Shown here piece after piece: positions 1 to 14,285 of a DNA stretch of 64,000 nt (positions are counted from its first letter, which is position 1; every line of letters starts with the position of its first letter). This DNA is from Ophthalmolycus amberensis. Its lineage: Eukaryota > Chordata > Actinopteri > Perciformes > Zoarcidae. The translations under genes and the position numbers were made by a program. The notes under the pieces were generated by a model, which saw nothing but the letters and a program-made list of their open reading frames with translations, had not been told where the DNA came from and made no database searches. The stretch covers positions 342,001 to 406,000 of the forward strand of contig JAFEUB010000774.1 in NCBI GenBank assembly GCA_024529925.1. Direction: 5' to 3'.

Positions 1-8
1 TATCCAGA

Positions 9-197
9 GTGTTGTATAGCTTGGTCCTGCCGATGATTAACAGAGCCTGGCGACTGTACTTGCGTTCCGACGTAGACAGACGAGATGAAGACGAACAACT
101 TTCGTACAAACACTTAGTAACAGCACAAAACACCACATGGTCGGGACAGAGAGGGGTCGCTGCGTCTACACGCGCCGCCATGTCCTGCAGCACATGA
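9..197 (+). pseudogene. Possible piggyBac-like transposase C-terminal fragment (weak)
   Basis: A 62-codon open frame starts close to the window edge, so its true beginning may lie outside. The translation contains LPMINRAWRLYLRSD followed by an acidic stretch and LSYKHLVTA. This loosely resembles the segment of piggyBac-derived transposases in which a helix containing 'N-A-W-x-L-Y' is followed by a basic/acidic run and a second helix. No catalytic aspartates, zinc-binding cysteine cluster or terminal repeats are visible. The assignment rests on pattern memory alone, and a chance frame is the main alternative. Confidence 0.15.
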
Positions 198-2790
198 GTG
201 GGACAAAATGACTTGGTCTTAGTTTCACAGAATTACGTAATATATTTGATCCATCCGACATCCATCATCAGTACCACAGGTGCAGTCCTAATTATGCGTT
301 CTTGTTATATGTACTCAAAGATGAAGGTGAATTGTTTCACCGATCTCAACTTTCCATGCTGGATGAGGGTAGCATGACGGTTGCAAAATGAATTGAGTCG
401 GTGTGGGATTTTAAAGCATAGAGATGAAAGTGTGATTGTGTTTGTTTTTTGTCTTTGTTGCCGTGTTTTGTGGGGACTTCACCACCTGCTGGCTCTGGAT
501 TACCTTTAGATCTCTCTTCTAAAGCAACTTAGACACAGATAGTGTCAGAGACACAGCCAGCCTCACAGTCCGTGTCCAGTGTTTGGATAACATACAATAA
601 CGATTAAAATGTTCTGCTTTTCATCAACAAAACACCAGACTGGACTGAGTTGTGTGGGTACAACTATTAGTTGAAGATAAAGTATTTTTCACAATTTTCT
701 TAATGAACCAATATGTTGAATCTCTATTGAATTTATTTTTGGTTCTTTAAAGATACTAATGATCCTACATTGTTTTTATTGGATCAAATCTCAAATGTTT
801 AGACTGATCTGATGATCAAAGATAATGCAGTTTTTTGGGAAATGGTAAAAAACATGTTTGCATATGCTGTGGGTATGCCCTTTAGTTCAGATTTATTGAT
901 GGAATATCATACATGTTTTTGTGATATTTTCAGTAGTATGTGTTCGGTGACCTACTAACAGCAGTTAGTGGCCAGTAGAGCTTCAGATATGATTCAGACC
1001 AGCATAACGGTGGGGAGGCAGGTTTCATTAAGACTCCACAAAGACCATCTTTTCATGAATGGATTATTCAGTTCGTCAAGGTTGCGTCATTTTGAAAGAT
1101 CTCATTCAGAATGAGAAACATGGCTCATCATTATGTATCCAAATTGGGTGGCCTTTTTGAACACCGTTGTTTGATGTGTCACTGTAACAAACTAGAACAT
1201 AGGTCAGGTAAGACTTTATAGATCCTATTGACATGTTGTATGTCATGGAAGAAACAAATCCATGGAAAACAGGACAGTCAATATTTGTGTATACAGGTAT
1301 GCATGTGTTTGTTTATGTGTATCTATGTGTGTATATATGTAGATACAGTACATGTAGATGCACGTATGTTTGTATGCATGCAGATGTGTATATACATATG
1401 CTTTTGTCATATGTCTTCCTTTTTTGTGAGTCCATTACCTAAATCCTGTCCATTATAGAACTACTGAGCTTTAGTAGGTCAAGCGCTGCCTGCTGCCCGC
1501 TTTCACTGTGCCTGATCACACAGACGACAATAAAGTTGGTCACTGATGAAGACGTGCTTTTTCAGTATTTTTCAGGGTCTGTGGCACCTTCAGACATCTA
1601 AAAATCCCATGGGTCACTCTTATCAAGTGTGAGGAGCTGAATGTCAGTTTTCCCCAAAGGAGCTAACTTTGGAACAATACCTGTGACTGAGCCCCCACTC
1701 TCTCTCTTTCTCCTGCACGGCCTGTCTCTCTCTCTCTTTCTCACACACACACACGCGCATGTGAGAGCTGTGGCCCATGGGGATATTTTTCTTTTGGCTG
1801 AGGGATCAGAAGGATGCAGAGCTGTGAATGCTTCAGTCCTGCTTTCCTCTGGTGTGCGCTCTCTCTCACACTGTGTCGGGAATTAACGACTTCTCCGTGG
1901 CCCATCAACACCACAAAACACGTGGGGAGAAGACATGAGAGATGGAGTGTGGGGGGAGCAACTAAGAGAGTAGAAAATAGCAGATAAACGCAGGACCTTA
2001 TGTCAGATTTCCTTGGCCATGCACTGTACTGCGTCAGAAGGGGAAGTAAAGGATAATACTAAAAGGCGACTAGAGAGCAATAGGAATGAACCGAAAAGAA
2101 CAATAAGTTGGTGCTGAGTCAGATTGGTGATATTGCAGGAAGAAGTAATTTCATTTTTTCCTCCCACCGGAGACCAGAGAGAAGAGAGCGAGGTTCAACA
2201 CTGCATGCCCTTTCCTTTCACCTTCTCATTCAAGTTAAGACACATACTCTCATTCATGTCATCACAGTTATACGCACATACAGTGCATGTCAATGTATGA
2301 ATCCAGCGCTTAAAGAGAAAACAGGAAATGTAGATAAAGGGAATAAAAGAGTGATGGAAAAAGGTTTGAGGCGAGGGATGGGATGGGATCAAGATTTCTT
2401 TCTTCATTTATGCAACCTTTGATAAGAAAAAAACATCTAAAATTACTTTTAACCTATAATTCAATTATAATTAATGAATATGCACAATTAAAAATTAGAA
2501 CATCACACATCATTTTAATTGCATCGACTAGCATACATTAGATAAAGCCAGCAATATTGTGTGCTCTGTTTTGCCCACGGCCCCCATGAAGCCACTTATC
2601 CACCCACACCCAACATAACAACTACCCACCCATAAGGCCAGGTAAGGCATGTTTATTGGTATTGTTTAAAGAGCTTTACATGAGACATACAGGCATCAAA
2701 ATAGATTCTGGGCAGAGTTAGAGAGAGTTTCATTTGTGTTTATTTTATCTTGTTTATGTGCTTAAAGTACTGTTCATTTTTATAACGTGG
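198..2790. other. Non-coding sequence, no gene seen
   Basis: All six frames are interrupted and no splice-flanked conserved exon is recognisable. A small CT/CA compound tract lies at about 1,717-1,755, and AT-rich sequence at 2,420-2,520. The GTAT/TGTG-rich stretch at 1,285-1,400 is degenerate microsatellite. Nothing else can be supported. Confidence 0.6.
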
Positions 2791-2799
2791 TGTATGCTT

Positions 2800-3723
2800 A
2801 ATAATCGCCGACACTAACGGTCGCTGAGATCGTTGTGGAGAAGTTGGTGTATTTCATGCTACCGTGATTTGTGTTGCGATAACGTGAGCCGCCTAGTGAG
2901 GTCGAAGTTGCTTCTCATCAGTTCAGGAGGGCAAACCCGCCGGCTGAGACAGAGTCGCGGTTCTTGCTCCCCTGGCTGAGAGAGCAATCTTCCGTACTCC
3001 GGCGCGAAGGATCTTAATATCTTGTTTTATTTCATTTCATTTTGTTCCTTTCCCTTCTCTTTTACGAATCCACACACACATATAGCTTTGAGCTAATGTA
3101 GCTACGTGCTAAACCGCTACCGGCACGTGTAGACGCCGGGTCTCCTGTTGGCTATCCGCCATTTTGGGTCTCGCGCATGAGAGACGTCACCACGTCCCAA
3201 CTACGTCATACGTCGCTGAGCTGTTCCCTCGCTCCTCCCCCTACGTACACACACACACTACACACACACTTCCCTCCCCCCCCCCCCCTCTTTTCAATAG
3301 TCTGTTGATTTTAGATAGGGTGCTCATGAATGTATAGTTGTTGTTAGTTTAGATATTAGTTGACGAGTTCATTAGTATTAGAACGTAATAAACTCTGTTA
3401 TATTTTAAAGAGCAGCTGTCTGTGATTACTTTGTGCATGCGTATTGTGATAATAGCTGTATATGTGGTCTGTCCTTGAACTTAAACCTTCACTTTCACTC
3501 TGAACGTGTAATAGTACTCAGACTATTGACATTGTGAGTGAACACTACCGTAATTATGAGACTTAGTTTTATCGTTTGGTTATTGGTCCCTGTTCGCAGG
3601 GTGGTGCCCCGTTATTATTAATAATCATTAATAATTGTTACTGACATTAATAATTCTATTGATGTCAAGAATTTAGTTTCTTAGATGCTGATAACCCAAA
3701 CACGCTCCTTTACGTTCCCAACA
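2800..3723. other. CpG-rich promoter-like block followed by a poly(A) signal; possible solo LTR
   Basis: The part from about 2,810 to 3,240 is rich in CpG compared with its flanks. It contains a YY1-type GCCATTTTG motif and clustered ACGTCA/ACGTC half-sites around 3,160-3,215. A CA/poly-C tract follows, and an AATAAA signal sits at 3,387-3,392. The block ends near a CCCAACA at about 3,722, after AT-rich repeats of the TTAATAAT type. Promoter-like DNA followed by a poly(A) signal within about 900 bases is what a solo long terminal repeat would look like. However, no matching target-site duplication or paired TG...CA ends were found by eye. An unrelated CpG island is the alternative. Confidence 0.3.
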
Positions 3724-3729
3724 GTTATA

Positions 3730-6700
3730 TAGACGAGGTTTAGTCACAGAGGGATTTTAAAGTCTTACCAAAAATAATTTAGGGAGACTTTGAGAGAGAA
3801 TCTAATTTTCTCAGGTTTTATGCAGTGCAAAACCTCTTTGATCCAACCATAAAATATAAAGTGAACAACTCCAAAAAAGTTATTTTTAACAAACCATTGA
3901 ATCTGTTTCATCTCACAGGCAAATTCAAAGCCCCTATGCATTGATAAAGGTGTGGGAGTTGGGGTTGTACATGACCAAGTTATTAAAAGGTATGTAACTG
4001 CAAAGATTGGCTCTTTTGTTTGTCCTGTATTAATGTTTTTTTTCCCCTCTTCCCCATTTGTTGTGGCTCGAATTCCCAATTCAATATTGGTGAGCTGACG
4101 GCACAGTGACCAAAAAAAGGTGCTGACAGTGTGTTGGGTCTCGGCAGACAAGCTTAGGCAAGGGAGCTCCTGTGAATTACCCTGACAAGGCATTTTTCTT
4201 CTTATTTCATGACTCCATAGGCCTTTACTTGCCAGCTCACCTGTCCCCATACCAAATCAACCATAACTGTCCTCGCTCGATATTATCCCATTATCTCTCT
4301 TCTCCCTTTTTTTTCTCTAGCAGCCTCAACCCCCTGATGAGTTCAAGCTCTTAAGCCTCAGCTTTGGCTGCTTACCAGCAACTTTCTTTAACTAAGATGC
4401 ATCTGTTCATCGGCCCTCTTTTATTTGAGTCTGCGCCACCTCATTTGACTCAACTCAGTCATTCTATTGACGTACTATAAAGGAATTTACACTGCAATTA
4501 TTACTCATCATTGGATAAACTGTATGAACCACTATTATCAGAAATATGTGAATATAAGCTCAACGATATGAGACGCCATTGAAGAAAGCCTTGATTCATT
4601 AATATTGTGATTATCCCACTAATGTCCTTACTCGTGCTGCCATCACTGAGTTGAGGAGGTCCTTGGCTGCTTTGGATGAATTGAACACACAGTTTCTCTT
4701 CTCTATCTCCACCATCCTGAGTTGGATTGATTGCAGAATTGACTTGAAGTTGCCTTAAGTACTGGAATTACACTAAAGTGTTGACTTTAGCTCGCTCACA
4801 TGAGAATTTATGGCACCAACGCTCACAGCCAGTGGGGCTAACTCGCTTAGCTTGGATAGCCTTTAGGTTTTCCATCAGTTCATTTCTCCATCTGCTGGAA
4901 CTGACAAAGCTGTAGTTTGAAGTAGTCACTTTTTTTTTTGACAGCAATAGGTTCAAAGTCAGAGCGAGATTCCCTTGAAGTAAAAAAAAAAAATAAAAAT
5001 CTTCAGTGGATGTCACTGTTTGTAAAAGAAATAGATTCAATTGAACTCCACGACTCACCTTGAGGATCGCTTTTGAAAATGAGTAACATTTGAACAGACC
5101 TGAACAGACCTACTCACTCAGAGTTCTTTAAAAAGATAGTTGTCCTTATTGTGGAATAGACGGAAGGAACATCCTGACAAAAATGCAGCAGACAGAGGGA
5201 TTATATTGGATTATGTTTGAATGTAATTAATCAAGCAATTAATGATACAACTAATGGACAGTAGTATACATACATCATTGCATTTTACAATAGTTGTAAT
5301 AATGGGAGTTTTTGATCACTAAACAAGCAGTGACAAAATATGAAATGTTTTAATTAATGATCTAGTTCCACAAACTGCACCGGGAACAATGAAACATGCA
5401 AATGCAGCTTTGTAAGAAGGTACGGCTTAAAAAGGTTGATTATTACTGGGCAATCACTTCACTGTCATCAAACGGTATTATCAATGCTGCTTTTGTTGAA
5501 GAAGATGAGTTCTAGAGCAGGGCAGAGTTCAACAGTGTATTCACTCTAATGGGACAATAGTGCCCACACGGAAACTCACTAGCATCTTTAAGTGACAGCT
5601 CATGCTGTCTGTTTTAGCACTTACTGGTCTGAAGAAAGGTCGCTGGATCGGATTTGGATCGACGTGGCTCCTTCAACAGTCTGTGTAGGCAACCAGATTG
5701 GTGTGGACCAGCTGGCTGTAGTTCACACATATGAACTGAGATTGGTACTGCTAAAATCATAATCAATAGCAACAGAGCAGGTTTTAATGAATTAGCAAGC
5801 AGAAGGACGGGGTTGAATTATAAATAGTGGCTTGCAAAGGCAGTTATACGTTGGCGTTACCAGTTCTGGTTGGTAGAGGACACAATGCAGAGGTAGGAGT
5901 GCCGTGAGGAAATCTGTCAGCCTTTAGAAGTCCAAATCCTGATTGATCCAAAGATGAAGGAACCATAATTCTGGAGCAACAAATGATCACTCTCCAACTG
6001 ATGACAGCATTTCTTGAAGCCAAAATAAAATGTTTTGAAAGGAGGTTATACAAGGAGACATGAACACATACGTTTTATTCAGTGTCACCTAATCAGATAT
6101 ATCATATGACATACAATAGCCCATTCGGGATTAGGGATTCTTTTTTATATTTTGCCTTTCGAGTTGGGTTTCTGGTGACCTTAAAATGCTTTCTCAGCTG
6201 CAGTTTTATAGTCGTGCTCATTTGTAGTGATACCAACAGGATATGATCCTGCTTTGTGTCTAATTGCAGTGTTTGATTAATTAGCATTTTCTGTGAATGT
6301 GTTCATGTCAATACCAACATTTGTGCTCTATCTCATTGCTCCAGCGCTCAACTCCCCCTTCTGCCTCAGGTTATCCCCAGTTGGATGCCAACTTCCCAGG
6401 ACCGAACCACTACCTCCACCACAGTGTTTTTCTTTCTTTTTATCAACATGAAATCAAACTGGAGTCTACAATTTGTCACTTTGTACTCTGTGAGCATGCT
6501 TATTTACTTTAGAAAACATGAAAGAACACTTTTCCCTCTGAATTGTCGGTATTCATTGTTACTGTTGACATATATTGACGATATCAAGAAGCTCACATTT
6601 TAATAAACTCTGTTCTTTTAAAACATGAATTTACTATATCTGAAGTTAAACAACAGCTAGCTCCCCAGTGGATGTCCACAATAGTACTGTAGAGCTTCCT

Positions 6701-9679
6701 TCAGTTTTAAGCACATCATATCTATAAAAGATGATTTCTGCTAAATTTAGGAGGCAGCAAACTTAAAGTCATAGATGTGGTAAATATATCCTCATGTGGC
6801 AAAGATACTTTACAAGACAGAGAGAGAAAGGCAAAATCCCCTTTATTGTGGATGGTTTATACATGTTTGCATGTTTAACGATTTCCACAGTGCAACTCCA
6901 TTGGAGTTTATAGACCCATGACCCGCCGTTAGTCTCCTAAAGGGGCGGGGCAGTGGTGAAACCCACATGACACGGATACAGGAAACCGACTCTTAGTGGG
7001 ACGTCGTATGTTCGGAACTCTCTCTGGTGATGCCAGGTTACTGATCACTAAGGAAGTTGCAGCGACAGGAAGTTAAATTGTTGATGAGAGTGTTTTGTGA
7101 GTGTCAAGTGTCTTGGGCATGTTTGTTAGAGGTTTACAAATGCATCAGCATCTTTCAAAAGCTTTCATTGTCTCCATCAACAACGCAATGCCACAGTGCA
7201 TGTTTCCAAATGTGTCCATCTGGGAGAACAATATCTAAGTTTCAATGGAGGGCCAATACAGAGAGAAAAGCATGAATTCATCTATACGTGTGGACATTGT
7301 CTTATCAACACATGCTGGTGGAAGGCGGCAGACACAGTTGGCTATGTTAGACAAAGTCAGTTTCTGAGGAAGGATTTTTTGGAGGGGATAAACAAACAGT
7401 TGGAATCTCAGCAATCACAGTTGGAACGATTGCCCGTCCAATTCCAAGAAGCAAAAAGGCAAAACATAGCATAATGTTTTTGATAAGAATCAATAACCAA
7501 TTATTGATGCACAAAAAACTGTTGCAATGACATTTTAAGATGTGGATGTGCAGTTCATGCAAGACGTCCAGTGTTTTCTGGACACTGTCTGTTTTCTACA
7601 TAGCTGCATGGACAGAGTATACTCTCTGTCGAGGGATGCAGTCAAAACATCTGGATCCGTAATAGCCAGGTTTTCTCGCAGCCTCTAGCAGTCATAAAAC
7701 CAAGCACACATACACACATCTGTGTGTCTGTATCAGCTACAAATTGAATTGCTCTTCAAATAAACCTTCCTTTTGGCAGGGTGTATGAAGGTGACATTTG
7801 GGAATGAGACAAGATTGTACATTTAGCCAGGAATTAGCAGATTGTGCACTCGGCTTTGCCCCCACAAGCGGAAAATTCACACTCTGCCTGGTCTGTTTGT
7901 CCTTTACTGTGAGATGAAGTAGGAATGAATGAGCTGCCAAATTACCCATGTTCCTACACGTACCTCTGTAGCCGTAAGATCAAATGAATTAAAACAAGCA
8001 AATGGGGAAAAAAAGTGCTGAGAGTGAGGTTTGGAAAATGGTATCTACTAATTAGTCACATAAACCCTTGGGCTTTTTTAACTGTGTGAGCATTTGTATG
8101 CGGAGTGCAACCGTACGTTTGGGTTTCAGGTTCTACTTTAAAGTTTTAGACTGAAGACACATAAATGCAGTCGGCCTCACGCAGGAAGCAATATAAAAAT
8201 ATTCTTTTTTATTTTTGTTCTTATCCATGATTTGTTTTTATTTTGTTAATATTGATTTCTTGGATTTAAATTTGAGGAACATAAAAAACAATGCATGAAT
8301 ATCATTTAATCCAATTTAGATATTTGTATGTTTAAATTAATTAAATGATTGGATTATTAAATGTGTGGGCAAAATAAATATATTGGTCCATGGATCCCAA
8401 TTAAGATGATAAAAAGCCTTTGGATGATATTGTGTGCACGGGTTCAGCTTCTGAATGCCTTACATTCTACCCTTCCATGCTTTTTGATTTTTCCGTAACG
8501 CCAGTAATGACGCTCTGGATTAGTTTATTTTGTTCGTTAAGTTTATAAAACAGTAACTTAATTTCACTACTGCTGAAGTTCTTCTTCTCATAACCGTTTT
8601 GGTTTTTGTTGAGAAATAGTTGATCCAATCACCTGCCAAGTATTTTCTGAAAGTTCTTGCCCTTTTACAAACAATTAGCAAAGACGGCTTCTGTGTAACA
8701 AGCCATCTGGTTGGTCAGTTTAAGAGTTTTTGGCACAACATGCCCTAATATGGTGTGACCTCCGCTAATAATAAACAATTGACCACATGCCTCCAATTTA
8801 TGATCAAGTGGGATTCATTACTCAGCACACCTGGATAAGAGCAGATTTGGAAGGTAAAGAACGTTTGGTGCGTCTGGAGTTGTCAAAGAAAATTTGAGAG
8901 AATGTTGCTGCATAAAGCCTATTGTTTCTATCATAACTTTTCACTGTTTCTATGTTTTACTGTTTTGTTTAAGCAACTAGTAAAGTATTTTTTAACTTTC
9001 TTGAAAAAAGTTATTTTCAATTATAGTTTATTTTTATGAAAATTTTCTAGAAAAATATGTGCAACAAGTGTCAAATAAAACTAATTCCAATTAATTGTCT
9101 TTAAAAAGCAAAGATCTTCTATATTTTCCTTTGCCCATGTTGCAGCTTCTTTTAGCTGAGGAGCTGATCAATTCTCACTTTCGGCCTTTTATTTTCCCCT
9201 TCCTCCTTTCTAAATGTCAGTGCCGCCAGATCACTGCGCCGTCGTTCCAGCTCTGAACACTCAAACGGAATTGAGGGGAGTCAAGAGGAACCGGAACAAT
9301 TTGGCCTGATAGCACACCCTCTGCTCAACATTGCTAAGCGACCACCGTGAACTCAATTTCGTGAGCCTTCCCTTACCTACAGGCTAGAGCTAGGGAGTGA
9401 GAATGTATGTGTGTGTGTTTTCATGTGTGTTCAGAAGGCCCACTTCTCCACTGAATCATCCCAAAATCTGTGCAAGTTCCAGGTCTGTTGGGTTTCAGTC
9501 TACACTTGGGCTTGGTGTATGTTCATGTGTGTGTGTAGTAGCCTACTTGTGTGCATGTTTGGGTGCACATGGCATTTGTGTGGTTCTGCATGAGTGAGAG
9601 GTCTCTGGCCCAACTAGATACATCAGCTTGTGGACAGTCACACTATTACAAATAAATGACAAATGATGGAGCATATTAT

Positions 9680-9684
<5 letters not shown>
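3730..9684. other. Non-coding sequence, no gene seen
   Basis: The reading frames in this stretch are short and show no recognisable domain. A single GC box (GGGGCGGGG) lies at 6,942-6,950 in a locally GC-richer patch, but without a CpG island or a supported transcript. AT-rich DNA at 8,200-8,400 includes an imperfect inverted repeat of about 13 bases near 8,304 and 8,345. Confidence 0.55.

Positions 9685-9740
<56 letters not shown>
9685..9740. repeat. (TG)28 microsatellite
   Basis: An uninterrupted TG dinucleotide run. The open frame on the complementary strand that passes through it (poly-TH) is an artefact of the repeat. Confidence 0.97.
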
Positions 9741-9742
<2 letters not shown>

Positions 9743-10886
9743 AATGAGTGAGTGGGTCTCTGTTGGTCTCTGATGTAAAAACAAAGGCATCATAGAGCAA
9801 CATGTTTAAATATTTAAAACTAGATTTATCAAAGAAGCAACTTTAAAATCTTTGAATAATATTTCACAAATATGTGCTCTAATTTTTAAAGTATATTACA
9901 AATGTAAACAAAGTCCATTTGCAATTCATAAATGACAGCACTCACTTTTTTAGTGTTGGCATATCATATTTCTTTTGATATTATATATACTTTATATACT
10001 TTGAATGAGACTTCTACATTGCTCAACATATCCTGCGCGTCTATCTTTCTTCTTTCTCCATAAATAAAGCACCAAATAGCAATTTCATCTATTTGATATA
10101 AACACTACAACTATTTATCATGCAGTGTCATGTTCAGAATTTCATCTATCAGCCACCGTATTCAGTTTTTTCATTATCATCATCATCACAGAGTGCGGGT
10201 GGAAAATTGAAGCATCAGGAGGCTCTTTTTAGCACTTCATCTTAGCTTTACTCCCACTGATTTGGCATCATTGCTACTGCTTAATGCTGGATATGGCAAT
10301 CAAACACGGAAATGTAACTTAAATGGACTGGCTAATAATTTATCCCTGGCTGCCAGGAAACAGTTGGTGTACTCAGCTCTGGCTTCTTCCATCCAGACCG
10401 GAGCTGGATCTGACTAAATAAAGTGATGTACTCTGTCCAAGCACATTGTCGGAGACATACAGGCGAGCAGACAAATAACACATAAAAAGACCGACAGAGG
10501 CAGAAACAAAAATAGGAATACAGGCCAGACTAGACTCCAGTGTTTTCTAATGGACACGTCAGACTTTGCCCTTCATTTTTCATTCTGTGTAAACAAATGA
10601 AACTCAAACTTCCTGTTCTAGCCGAGTCATTTCTCTTCATTATGTTGTGGTTGTATTTGTCAAAACTTGGCCGGCACAATTCAGCATACTTTCACACCTC
10701 TCTGCGATCCAGTTTGAATATGCAAATGTTTCTGGTACAGGTGTTGTTTCTGAAATTAACTGTGGCACACAAGTTGTGTTGAACTACCAGCAAGACATAA
10801 TGTGGCATTTCACAGGCAACAAAACATGCAGGAAGAGGATTCTGACCTTTTTAAAGTTCAAATTTATGAATACAATTGATACCCGT
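9741..10886. other. Non-coding sequence; 10,180-10,440 unusually complex
   Basis: No coding signal is seen. The stretch 10,180-10,440 is of even base composition and free of simple repeats, in contrast to its AT-rich surroundings, so it could be a conserved non-coding element. Only an alignment between species could show this. Confidence 0.4.
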
Positions 10887-10895
10887 ACAAACAAA

Positions 10896-10939
<44 letters not shown>

Positions 10940-10942
10940 CAC
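10887..10942. repeat. (AC)n microsatellite with AAAC leader
   Basis: Three AAAC-type units pass into an AC run of about 22 units broken by one GC. It lies in an otherwise unremarkable region. Confidence 0.95.
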
Positions 10943-13730
10943 TTATTCTTCAGTGTGGTCTGCAAGTAACATGATCATTATTTTAGATCCTAAAAGATGA
11001 TGAGCAACAAAGGACATAATATATTATATACTATTTTCAATTAGCTTCAGCAGGGTTTCCCTTGTAATGCAAACAAAACTCAAAAGTGTGAAAGAGTGTG
11101 AGTGACAAAAGCACTGTTTTAGGCAGGTACTTATTTTTAGGAGACAGGGCTGGAATGTGAGGGAGAATAGTGCGCATGAGAAACAATGCAAGTGTACGTG
11201 ACGGATAACAAAAATGGACGAGAGAGAATAGTCGTGTGTAAAATAATTCATGTTTAAATAAAGGAAGGTTGGTTCATAGAACACAAGCAGTTTGAATTCT
11301 CAGCTGCAGATTGGCTCCTGGAAATGTTCCAATCAAAGCCTTCATCATCTGTGTGGTGATTTTGGTGAAGTGGACACAATTGAAATTGCAGGTCACATGA
11401 CTTCAACCCAGAAAGTCTCTTTACCACATAACCATTACAAAAAACACACTTCCGTAAAGCAATAAAGAAATAGACGTCACAAACACTTATTTCAATTATT
11501 TTCAGCAATGTCAAATCTGAGTCATTAGTTACAACAAATAAAGTCATGTGGAGTTGCATCAACATTTTATTTCCGTGTCATTTTATGTGTACACTACAGG
11601 GAGTCAGCTATTTTAGTCAGAACCCCTAATGTGCATGTGCTATGGTCCAAAGGTTAGCGTGTATAAGAACGACTCACCATATTGCTCCTAGTGAGCAACT
11701 TTTATCGGAAGACTGTGTCCAATAGAATAATGTTGGATGTCAGCCAATGAAGGAATTAACTTATTAATTAAATATTTTCATCCATTCACGTATATATTTT
11801 CATCATCTGTCATCTTTTTCAGAAGCTAATACTCTGTCGGACTCACTTCTACTCTCAATCACATAACACAGACATCCCCTCTTGACTTCACTGCAGAGTA
11901 TTATATGAGTATCACTATATTGGTGTGTTAGACAGAATAGCAGTGTGTGAGTGATTACAGAGTACTGTGTATGTTTGAGGGTGAGTATAGTGGTGTGCTG
12001 CATGTATGATTCTGATTATGTGAGCGAATAAGGTGTATGGCCTAAATGGCCTGTCATACTGGTGTTGTAGTTATAGTTACTTACTTAAAAACACACGTAG
12101 ACCATTACCACAACCACCACACAAGGCTGCTCTCCACCAACAACCACATGTTTTTGATTTTTTTTCGTTCCAGTCTGAAAGGAGCACAAACTGAAAAAAA
12201 AGGTAAAGTATTCACAATTCCTGGTTAATGGGCTGAAAAAAACACAAAACCTCCAGTATGGTCTTTTAAAGCCCACTGCCAAATAGCACACAGCTTTGGA
12301 GCCCCTGACAGTAAATGCTCTGTTTGTGAATACGCCCGGATATGAACTTGACCATAGTTACCAAGCAACACAACCAACACATGTTTTATTTTCTGTCTCA
12401 ATGCCAGGTATCTACAAATCAAACAGTGACACTCACAAAAAACATATACGCTAGAAGTTCAGGCACATACCTTTTTTTTAAGAGTATGAATGAACGTCAT
12501 CCAGAAGTCTTTTACACCTCTGAATGGATGTGGAATGCTGCAATGCTCATTAACAAGAGGGCAGTTCCTACCGTCTTTGTATTCAGAGTTTGGTTCGAGG
12601 AACACTTTCCGAGTTGAGTGGAACTGAAACAATTGGTGTGCCACTCTAATCTCGACACTGCTACTGAGCATTGGATCTGGCTGCGTTTGGCAGGCAGTCT
12701 CCCCTCGTGGTGTGGCAGCCTGCAAAGGCTCGGGTCTCTGTGGCACTTCATGGTTGCCAAAATCTGAAGGAAAGGTCATTTACACTGCAGTCACAGTGGG
12801 AGAGAAAAACCCAGGTGTCTGCAAGAGACGCTGCCCGTGTCATGCTGAAGTTATACATCCATTCTGGATAGCGGCTACTGGGCTGTGAAGCCTTTTCAGT
12901 TACTGGTGCGTTGTATTGGCTACATCTCATTTCCTTCCTCTGCCACCTGTGCACGGGCACAGCTTATCAATGTGCTTTTTCCTGCTCTGTCCCGACTGAA
13001 TGTATGTACTTTTCCATCTTTGGCATGCATACTGACTTACATGGTATATGTGTCTTCACAAACTGCACGAATATACTTGGCGAAAAAAATCAATGTTACC
13101 ACACATAATGTGATGAGCTCCAGCAGTTCTTAAACAGCTCTGATTTGATATCAGCTGGGTCATTTCATGCTCGTTCCAGATCACCGACTCATCTGGCAGA
13201 TAATGCTTTTTTTGCTTGAAGTAGATAGTCAAAAGCAGGCAACGGGAAAATGAAAAATAGGATAGGCAGGAGAGTGCTGCAGAAAATAGAGCACTCCAAA
13301 CCCCCCAAATACTGGCAACAACACCCACACGCTTCCAGATGTCACACCACAAACTTCTCCATTGTATGTTATTAAGAGATGTCAGGAGTCCAAGAAAAGT
13401 GTGAAGGAGACATAATGTGTAAAATTCAAATCTGCTTTTTTCTTACTAGTTGCATCTCCATATTGAAACTGAATTTGAGCATGTTTTACAAACGGATACA
13501 CTGGACAGATCCTCCTTAAATACAGATAAATAACATACTTTTCTTTTTTTCTGATGCAAATATGAAAAATATGAAATACCAAAGCATGCATGACATGCCT
13601 GCATGCTTCTTTCTTTGATTTTCTTTTCTTTTTAAAATATTTCATTATTTATTCAATTATTATTTATTTCACATTTGTTATTGTGGATGGCTTTGTACAG
13701 AACTGACAAAGTAAGTCATTCGATTCAACA
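10943..13730. other. Non-coding sequence, no gene seen
   Basis: Several overlapping short open frames occur between 12,040 and 13,130 on both strands, but none shows a known domain, a Kozak context with splice sites, or codon bias. They are regarded as chance frames. Confidence 0.55.
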
Positions 13731-14005
13731 CGCGCACACACACACGCACACACACACTCACACACATAGACATGGATGAAATAAAATTTCAATATAAAAG
13801 CTGAGGTGATTTATGCCATGCCCCGCCTTGTTCCATTCAAGCCAAAGTGCTCGGCCCTCAGCTTGGCAACGTGTGTCAGCCGACATTAGGTGGACCAGTG
13901 AACAATGGTCTCAGCCAGGAGCAGGTGGTTACTTGAAACTCTGAGAGGCGGGTGTGCATTAGTGGCTGTGTGAGTGTGTGTGTGTGTAGGTGTGTGTGTG
14001 TGTGT
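13731..14005. repeat. Two CA/GT microsatellites
   Basis: An interrupted CA run occupies 13,731-13,767 and an interrupted TG run occupies about 13,972-14,005. The sequence between them is unique. Confidence 0.9.
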
Positions 14006-14285
14006 ACAGTACATGTGTGTGACAGAGCGAGGGAAAGAGAGACTGGTCTATCTGCCATCTGGACAATCCCAGGTGAGGCGGAAACTCAAATGTGCTGTTT
14101 CTATCAGTTCACTGACTGGCCTCTCCCCTGGATCCAAGCGCTTTTTGAGAGAGGACCCAGTGGTGCCTTGCTATGCCTCCAGTGATAGCACACACCAATT
14201 TTGGGAGTGTGAAATGAGCCATTACGAGGTGTGCAGCACCCCGTCTTAAAGTGAATTGACCCAAAATGAGATCAGCAGGCCGAGG

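Noticed and set aside
8304..8360. A small MITE suggested by an inverted repeat
   Set aside because: The arms are short, imperfect and purely AT-rich. Such pairs are expected by chance in this composition.
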